NCBI GenBank assembly: GCA_022316685.1
Contig: JAKJHU010000108.1
Location: 1,426,001 to 1,490,000, forward strand
DNA: 64,000 nucleotides
Direction of reading: 5' to 3'
From: Progne subis subis
Lineage: Eukaryota; Chordata; Aves; Passeriformes; Hirundinidae
Position numbers and translations under genes: made by a program
The notes under the pieces: generated by a model
What the model was told of the DNA's origin: nothing
The model's input: only the letters and a program-made list of their open reading frames with translations
The model's database searches: none
Shown here: positions 57,318 through 64,000 of the stretch, one piece after another
Layout of the letters: each line of letters begins with the position of its first letter
Numbering within the stretch: position 1 is the first letter of the stretch

Positions 57318-60300
57318 CTGGAGTTGGAGGGAAGGAGGAGAGCACGCAGTGTAAAGCCCAGTTTGGGTAAACTCACCTCTGCTGAGTGCCTGGAAGCATC
57401 TCTGAGGTAACAAACGTCACCTGTAGATGCTTACAGTAGGAAACTCCTTGGCATAGGCAGGGACAAGCACAGAGTCTTCCCTGCTCTAAAATCCTCCACA
57501 CCCAGCCTTCCTATGTCCAAAGAGTGCTCTAATCCAAGCCTAGTGTGTGGAAAGATGGGAACGGGCCAGGATGAAGCCAGCCTTTCCCAGGAGAGCATCT
57601 CCACATGGTCCAAACCGGGCCACCCTGGAATACCTGCTGTGTGGTGCAAGGGGGCACAGTCTTGGTGCTCCTGAGCACTGCAAGGACTTTGGGCAGCGCA
57701 AACACCAACCAGACCATGCCACAGCAAAGTTCAGTCTTCCTGCAGTCGCTCTGGAACGTGGGAAGAGCTCTTGCAGAACAGATCTCATCTCCGGGGGTTC
57801 CACACTTACGCGTTTTCCTGGGCAGCCTCCTCTGCCTTGGACACCTTCCTGTAGCAATAGACCATCTCAATCAGCAGCCACAGCGTGAGGAAGACCAGCA
57901 GAATATACATCATGATTTCTGAGATGACAGAGGTGAAGTCTTCTCCAGCTGCAGATAAAACGCAATAACCCCTGATCATTTCCGTGCAGCTCCAGGGACG
58001 CTTTCCACCCTCGTGTCATCCTTCCCCACCCGCCCTGCCAGAATCTCCAGGTGCCTTTGGGCTGTGAGGGGGCAGAAGAGAGAGACCTGCAACAGGCAGG
58101 GATCCAGTGCGTGTCTCCAGCGGGATCCAACGCGCTGCCCGTGCCTGGCATCCTGTGCCACCCCCGCATCCTCACGGATCGCTCACCGCGCTCATCCTCA
58201 CGCTCCGTTTCCTCCCCGTGTCCCACTCGCCGGTGTTACCCGGCTCTGCTGTGCCGCCAGCGATTTATAGAGGACCGAAACAGCGAGGTGCTCGCGGGGG
58301 AGAGGGAGGGGAAGGGCGGACAAAGGGGCTGAGAGCTGCCGGTCCTCCCTGAAGGATCCGCGCCGCTCTGTGACGTGCCGGCATTTCAGCGGCACCAAGA
58401 GGAACAGAAGGACCCGGAGCGCCGCAGAGGGAAGGAGGAGAAGCAGCGGGCCGGTATCAAGATGGAGAATGAGTCGTTGTTCCAGCAGGGAGGGGGCGGC
58501 AGCAAGGAAAGGCTGCGGCTCCCTGAGAAAGGCTTTGCTGTAACATCGCAGAGCCGCCACGGACGGAGCTGGAAACCTCTGCTGGCGCCCTGCCCAGCTG
58601 TGCCCAGCTGTCACACTCACACACAACCAGCCCAAAAAAGAACCTCCAGCCACCAAACAAGGGACAGGCTTTCCCTCCTGAGCCGCGTTCGTCGCTGACA
58701 AACCCAGAGCCCTCTCCTGCGGCGCAGTGACCAACTCCATCCCCGGGTGACAACACCCACGGGCGGGGACAGCCCGAACAGCCCCTGGCAGCCCCTCCTA
58801 CCCTCCTCCACCACGGTGAGGTGGATCAGCCTGGAGCTCTGGAAGAGGGGCCGGTGGATCTCGAACTCGAACTCGCGGGTGATGTTGCAGGTGTAGATGC
58901 CCGAATCGTTGAGGGTCACGTTCAGCACGGTGATGGACACGTCCTGCATGTCTTTGCTGCCGTTCCACTGTATCCGCCCGCTGAAGCGGCTCGGGAATTC
59001 GTGGTTTGTTTTCCTGTACTCGTAGATCTGCGAGGAAACGTGAAGGGATGTGCTGGTTAATCTCTGCCTCGGACAACACCACGGCACGAGGCAGGGGCAG
59101 CATCCCCATCCAGCTACGCTCAGGGAGGTTCTGAGCTCCCTTGGTAACAGCAGCTATTCATATTCCATCCTCCTTTGCCTCAAAGTATCAGGTGACTTTA
59201 CAAAAGGCAGGAAAATGTGTGATCAGGATCCGGTATCTCCGTCGGAGAGGGTGAAAAACTGAGGCACAGCAAAACACGGACACACACGGACACAAAAAAT
59301 CAGCAATGGAACGGAAAACTGGGATTGTTGACGCCCAGCAATGTGCCTGTCAGTCAGTGCATGTGAGATCACCTGAGGAAAGAGCCACAGAATATCCACA
59401 GTGAAGACAAGCAGCCCTTTTGGGGATGCCCTGGGGTGCTCAGCTGAGACAGAAGTGCTGCAGGACAAATGTCAGTGTGACATTCTGGCTGACCACAGCC
59501 CCCATCACGACCCTGCCTGCCCCAGCTCACTTTGGTTGGTGTTCTTGGGGTTCCCACTGGCAAATGGATCCCCCGTGGCACTGGAAATGAATTCCAATCT
59601 CATTCCTTAGCCTGGTCCCTTTAGTTCTCACAAATAAGGAGAATATTTGTCATCCTGCCTGGCCCTGCTCAATCACAGCCACTGATTTAATGCTTCAGAC
59701 TCAGATAAAATAGATAGAAAGAAATGTACACTCAGCCTTTATCTTGTTCTCCATTTCACCATTCTCTCTTGAATTCCAGCTGCCCCTCATCTGTCCAATT
59801 TCCATTTTGATTCACTCTGAAAATCAATTTTACCTTTTCCAGACAGGGATCCAAAGCAACTCCCAGAGATCCTCCCACAGCCGGGATAACACTGCTTTCT
59901 CTGAGGCAAAAATAAGTAAATCCTGCCCTGCGGATTTATTGGAGGCCAATTTCACCTCCGAAAGAACAGCTTTGGGATTCAGAGCTGATCCAGACAAGCG
60001 TACCAAGTGTCAGTCATATCTGACATCTTTAGATGCTGGCCTTGAGGCATTGAGGGAACGGGACTGGAAACTGGCACTGATGAATGACAACACAAATGTT
60101 TCAACTCAAGCCACCGATTCCAGCTTTTCCTGGGCCCAGGTGTGGAAATGGGATAAGCAAGGAAGGAAATGGGCAGGACTCAGATCCCAGACATACTTAC
60201 AGGCTCATCCTTTCCCCCCTCGGGCCTGTAGAACCATTCCACCACCGTGCTGGCCGTCACCTCTTCCCTCTTCATGCAGGAGATGCAGAGCAGCTTCATG

Positions 60301-61846
60301 TCTGTCCCTTGGACAGCCTCTGTCTCAGATGGCACCTCCACACACACCGAGGAGCAAAATCCAGCTGGGGGAGAGGAGCAGCAGAGAAGGAAGCGTTAAG
60401 ACAGAATTAGAGAAATAATCAGTTATTCACATCTTGGCATTAATGTCCCCAAGTGGAAAAGGGTTTGATTTATTACCAGCGCTGCCTGATAGCAGATTAA
60501 GCCTCAGATGTCAAATTTTACCAAGCTTCCTTCTCCTGAGATATTAATAATTCATAATAATTAACAGAGGGTGATCACTTCCCACAGATTCACCTCTCCA
60601 GCATCTGCTTTGCCACAACTTTCATCTTTCCCTGGTAATTAATGTCACTTTAAAGGCATTGTTCATTCCGTCCCCTGCGTGCTGGGCATGCTTCTGTTAG
60701 AGCAGCAATTAGTCTGGGATGAGGGGTAGCCCAGAATTCCAGAGAGGAGGAACAGCTCGCTCTTTGTGCTATGTTGGAAGGTCTGGATGCTTTAATTCAG
60801 TAAAACTGGGAGGGTCCAGCACCCTTCCTGTCCCTGGGCTCCATGGGCACTACTGGGAACCCAGGGGCTAGGACGGGAGTGAATTTGGCAGCAGGAGGAG
60901 TTATTGATTTCCCAGGTATTCCTGCCTCGAAACGCTTCCAATCAGAGCTGTGCTAACGCTGGCAGCTCTCAAACGCCGCTCTTGCAACGAGGACAGCAAT
61001 TGCTGCACCATGTGAAGCCGCACGCTCGAGCTCAAAGGGATCCTTTCAGCACGACATCCCCGACCAAATCCTTGCTGACATTTGTCCCCCGGGCTAAACC
61101 ATCCCGGGCTCTGTCTGTCCAAGGCTGTCTCCAGAGCCCAGACGCTGACTTTGCTGGCTGCTCCCTCCTCCCCAGCCTCTGAGGCACCATTAACCCGCTC
61201 TCTCAAGCAACATATTATCTCTGGACTATTCCTGGAAGCAGCCTGGTTCCAATTCTCCCGTACTAGCAGCTCCACGGACAGCAGCAGGGAGAAATAAGGG
61301 AAAGCTCCTGAATCCTGCTTTACTCCGAGAAACGAGATCTGTGCCCGCAGACAGGCACACACACGGGGCTGAATGCACACGCACATCCAGTGTGGCAAAA
61401 CCACCCAGCCTCCCCTCGTGGCAGGAAGCAAACTGCGGCTGCGATCGATTGATTAACTCCAGTTTACACAGCCTGCACGGGAAACGGGCACTAAAACACC
61501 GCTTAATGGGCTGCACACCCTCCACGAGGCGACTCGATGTTAAATTACGCTGCAAACCCCAGACCAACAGCGAACACTGAGGGACCAGCGCACGCTTTGT
61601 GCTCGGCACTGAGGTGTTGCCTCCGCTCGCATTCACTCCCTCGCACTCACACCAACTCTGCACGAGCGTAATCCCCTTCTCCCGACAATAAAAATCCCAC
61701 TCGGAGGGCAGGCGTGGAGGGAGCATCCTCCCTTCCTGCCAGCGGCAAGCCCCAGAGGCGCCGGGGTGGGAGAGGGAACGGCAGCACCTACCCCAGAGCA
61801 GCAGGGCCAGCGCGGCCGCACAGAGCATCCGCGGCAGCGCAGCCAT
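57254..61846 (-). CDS. SCN3B: SCN3B, voltage-gated sodium channel beta-3 subunit (whole spliced CDS span)
   Basis: Type I membrane protein that joins the sodium channel alpha subunit and alters its gating and surface delivery. Five coding exons give 215 residues, the usual length for beta-3. Order: signal peptide (about 1-24), V-type Ig domain (25-145) with Cys26/Cys48 and Cys45/Cys120 placed as in the family's disulfides, N-glycosylation sequons at Asn95, Asn109, Asn113 and Asn121, a transmembrane helix (about 159-180) and a short acidic tail ending in VPVEE. The exon phases match the SCN1B/SCN3B pattern. The other beta subunits lack this tail. The strand and the convergent position next to GRAMD1B agree with the mammalian locus. 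Confidence 0.97.
57318..57809 (-). other. SCN3B intron 4
   Basis: 492 bases with no repeat or exon that I recognise. Confidence 0.8.
57810..57948 (-). CDS. SCN3B: SCN3B coding exon 4 (transmembrane)
   Basis: The acceptor is TTTTATCTGCAG/ and the donor is GC/GTAAGT. It encodes AGEDFTSVISEIMMYILL and VFLTLWLLIEMVYCYRK through EEAAQENA (149-195), the single membrane pass and its basic cytoplasmic flank. Confidence 0.97.
57949..58801 (-). other. SCN3B intron 3
   Basis: 853 bases. GC-rich, with no repeat or exon that I recognise. Confidence 0.75.
58802..59027 (-). CDS. SCN3B: SCN3B coding exon 3 (second half of Ig domain)
   Basis: The acceptor is CGTTTCCTCGCAG/ and the donor is G/GTAGGA. It encodes IYEYRKTNHEFPSRFSGR, IQWNGSKDMQDVSITVLN, then NDSGIYTCNITREFEFE (74-148). 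It has the Ig hallmark DSGIYTC and four N-glycosylation sequons. Confidence 0.97.
59028..60200 (-). other. SCN3B intron 2
   Basis: About 1.2 kb with no repeat or exon recognised. Confidence 0.75.
60201..60364 (-). CDS. SCN3B: SCN3B coding exon 2 (signal end and first half of Ig domain)
   Basis: The acceptor is CTCTCCCCCAG/ and the donor is CCT/GTAAGT. It encodes AGFCSSVCVEVPSETEAVQG, TDMKLLCISCMKREEV and TASTVVEWFYRPEGGKDEP (19-73). The exon ends KDEP where I recall the mammalian protein having KDFL. Confidence 0.95.
60365..61791 (-). other. SCN3B intron 1
   Basis: About 1.4 kb with no repeat or exon recognised. Confidence 0.75.
61792..61846 (-). CDS. SCN3B: SCN3B coding exon 1 (signal peptide)
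   Basis: The ATG lies at 61846-61844 and the donor is TGGG/GTAGGT. It encodes MAALPRMLCAAALALLLW plus one base: 18 codons + 1, the same layout as in mammals. The sequence itself is diverged and Ala/Leu-rich, as signal peptides often are. Confidence 0.9.
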
Positions 61847-62020
61847 TGTTCCGAGCCGGGCCGGCGCTCGGGCTCCTCGGCACGATGCTCTTCCCTTCTC
61901 TTCCCTTCTCTCCGTGCTCCCGGCGCAACAGGATGCCGGGCGAGGAGCGGCCGGGCCGGGCGCGGTCCGGGGGCTGCGCTGGACCGCGGGGGCGGCAGCA
62001 CCACGGACAGAGCCCGAGAT

Positions 62021-62119
62021 TGGACAGAGCCCGGACAGAGCCCGGACAGAGCCCGGACAGAGCCCGAGTGCGGACAGCTCCTCCGGCTCCTCCGGCTCCT
62101 CCGGCTCCTCCGGCTCCGG
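62021..62119. repeat. Two GC-rich minisatellites (12 bp x 4 and 9 bp x 4)
   Basis: CGGACAGAGCCC repeats about four times (62021-62068), then CTCCGGCTC-type 9-mers repeat four to five times (62078-62119). Confidence 0.9.
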
Positions 62120-62184
62120 GGCTCCGCGGGCGCGGCCGGCGCTGCGCAGGGCGCGGGCGGAGCGGAGCGGGAGCAGCGCTGGAT

Positions 62185-62238
62185 CAGCAGCAGCAGCAGC
62201 AGCGGCAGCGGCAGCAGCAGCGGCAGCAGCAGCAGCAG
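62185..62238. repeat. (CAG/CGG)n triplet run, 18 triplets
   Basis: Eighteen triplets, mostly CAG with scattered CGG, lie about 340 bp upstream of the SCN3B start. On the SCN3B strand they read CTG/CCG. They may be 5'UTR, promoter or intron. Confidence 0.92.
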
Positions 62239-62524
62239 GTGCCCCGCTCCGGGAGCGGCTCCGCGGGGCGCGGCCGCGGCGCTTTTGTTGCGCGGGCTGC
62301 GGGGCGCAGCGCCCGGCGGGGAGGATCCCGAGGAGGATCCCGAGGAGGATGCTGAGGATGCTGGAGGAGCCCGGGCGGGGGGCACGGCCGGCACATGCGC
62401 GGCCACCTCCCCCCGGCCCCGGGCGCGCCGGGCTCCTCCCGGCTCAGCGCAAGCAGCCCGGGGCTCCGGTGGTCCTGCGGGCAGCGCCCGGCTCGGCTGG
62501 AGACATCACGGAGAGGATATCACA

Positions 62525-62755
62525 CAATCAGGGAGTGTTAAGGCGTTGGAATGGACCTTAAAGCTCAGCCAGTCCCACCCCCTGCCATGTCCGGGGACAA
62601 CTCCCACCGAGCCACATCCAACCTTCGGGCACTTCCAGGGATGGGACAGCCACCTCTCTGGACACCCTGGCACAGCCCTCACGGCAAAGCATTCCTTCCC
62701 AAAATCGGAATTTCCCCTCTTTCCATCTATACCCCTCACTCCTCATCCTGTCTCC
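62525..62755 (-). mobile_element. CR1 LINE 3' fragment (antisense)
   Basis: The + strand has CACACAATCAGGGAGTG, GGAATGGACCTTAAAGCTCA, CCCCTGCCATG, ACTTCCAGGGATGGGACAGC, CACCTCTCTGGACACCCTGG and GAATTTCCCCTCTTTCC in the order of a reversed CR1 3' end. It is a relatively well-kept piece. Confidence 0.88.
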
Positions 62756-64000
62756 ACAGATCCACAGATCAGCATCACTGTCCTGCCTCCAAACAAAGCC
62801 GGGGGGGAACTGGGGGGAGTTATCCCTGCGGGGTCACAGAAAGGCCTCTGCTGCTAATAAGTTTAACACTAACATTTGCACGGCTCTGAAGGTCACAGTT
62901 GGAAATACTGGGAAATCCTCTCGCCTCATGTTCCTGCCTGATTCCAGGGAATTTAATGCCAGCAGCAGGCTGGGTTTTCTCTCCTTGGACTGGGGCCACC
63001 GTGGCCTGGAGGGCTCCTCCAGCTTTGAAGGTCACAGGGGACAGAGAGGGGGAAATGAAGCGTTCGTTACGTGTGCTCCTCTTAAACACCTGCAGCTTGC
63101 TACACGGCACAATCTACTGAGTTAAACCTGAGCAGCCCCACCAGGGAATGACACAGGAGTGGCTGGCAGCACCAAAACTCAGCGTGCAGGTGGCCAGACC
63201 CAGCCAGAGAGGTTTGCAGGCAGCAGAAAAATCAGGCTCTGTGCTCAGGCTCTCAGCTGGGCACACGCTGCTGGTGGTGGCCGCTGCCACCGCTCTGTGG
63301 CCTCCCGGGGTGGGGGGGACACGGGGCACACACCTGACGCCAGGTCCCTGCACTGCTCGAGGGAAGCAGGCACAGAACAAAGCCAACGCTTTTCCTAGAT
63401 ATCAGCTAATTGTGTTTGTGTCAGCAGGCTGCATTCATCATCTGCCAACGGCCACACACGGCAGCTGCCTGCACATCACCCTGCACAGGCTCCGGTGCCT
63501 GCTCCAAGTAATTCCCAGCTAAGGACACCCTCCTGGTGCCTCCTTCTGCCTCGCTGTGCTGACTGCACACGCTGCTCTGCCCTGGCCCAGCCCACGGCTG
63601 ACAGGGATTCCCAAAAACTGAAGTATTCCGGCAGGGACTGGCCAAAGCCACACGCTGGCTGTCAGGTTGTCCTCGCTGTCTCCTTGGCTCCCAGGCTTCT
63701 TGGGGCTCCTGTGTACTCTTCTATCAATCCACCAAAAGGAAATAAACCTATTTAATGGACCTGCAGGAACCAGGTGTGACAGGGGAGAACAGCAGGTTGC
63801 TGGTGCCAGCAGCACAATTCCAATCCCCCCCTTAGAAGACATCATCATGGATAGAGAAATCCCAAAATCTGGTTTTCTCCCTGAGAAGACAGAGCAGCAA
63901 ATGTGATGCCCAGATCTGCATGAAGGGCATTGAGCCATTTCTTTTGCCCTGTTTCCCCTTGTAATAATTGATGCCTTGGGAAGGCTGAGCAGGAACAGAG

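Larger units (their letters stand above)
61780..62520 (-). promoter_or_regulatory. SCN3B: SCN3B CpG-island promoter and 5'UTR region
   Basis: Extreme GC and CpG richness around and upstream of the SCN3B ATG. No TATA box is obvious. The transcription start cannot be placed from sequence alone. Long open frames here on both strands are low-complexity products of the base composition. Confidence 0.7.
61847..64000. other. Upstream flank of SCN3B
   Basis: CpG island, triplet and minisatellite repeats up to about 62520, then a CR1 fragment. From 62760 to the end I see no gene or repeat that I can name. Confidence 0.6.

Noticed and set aside
61766..62857. 363-codon + strand open frame over the SCN3B promoter
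   Set aside because: It is low-complexity Gly/Ser/Arg/Pro translated from a CpG island and triplet repeats, antisense to a clear gene start, with no domain.

Overview
The window is avian genomic DNA and looks passerine-like. It has antisense CR1 LINE tails, LTR fragments, many intronic minisatellites and short, GC-rich introns. Two vertebrate genes lie tail to tail: GRAMD1B (Aster-B) on the + strand and SCN3B (sodium channel beta-3) on the - strand. The two genes are also neighbours on human 11q24; in birds this segment corresponds to a microchromosome (chicken chr 24, from memory). The organism call is inference. Both genes were assembled by hand from exon translations and GT-AG junctions.

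Layout. Positions 1-5760 are non-coding (upstream or intronic GRAMD1B sequence) with no exon I can support. Positions 5760-6960 hold a tandem repeat of about eight 130-158 bp units that runs into a CpG island (about 6700-7600). The island has a strong splice donor at 7116, probably an alternative GRAMD1B promoter and first exon. The first certain coding exon is 15661-15871. Four in-frame microexons (21, 24, 21 and 24 nt) follow between 17.4 and 24.5 kb. The GRAM domain exons lie at 31.9-35.2 kb, the acidic linker at 37.8-39.2 kb, the ASTER/VASt sterol-binding domain at 39.6-43.7 kb, the membrane anchor at 44.7-46.8 kb (including a 12-nt microexon) and the C-terminal tail at 47.8-48.55 kb. The reading frame closes: from the Met at 15758, with the KSQSWYN microexon, it gives 698 residues, the length expected of the corresponding mammalian form.

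Positions 48554 to about 54575 are probably the GRAMD1B 3'UTR, and about 54575-57253 the SCN3B 3'UTR. Candidate poly(A) signals on opposite strands sit within 50 bp of each other. SCN3B has five coding exons between 61846 and 57254 (215 aa, the family's usual length) and a GC-rich CpG-island promoter with triplet, 9-bp and 12-bp repeats. Its far upstream flank holds a CR1 fragment and nothing else I recognise.

The two genes have no obvious shared pathway. GRAMD1B moves cholesterol from plasma membrane to ER at contact sites; SCN3B is an Ig-fold accessory subunit of voltage-gated sodium channels. I found no tRNA, rRNA, CRISPR array or intact mobile element. The most interesting signals are the GRAMD1B microexon programme with shared upstream motifs, the promoter-proximal tandem repeat with a CpG gradient, an inverted LTR pair bracketing most of the GRAM and ASTER exons, and the apparently abutting 3' ends of the two genes.
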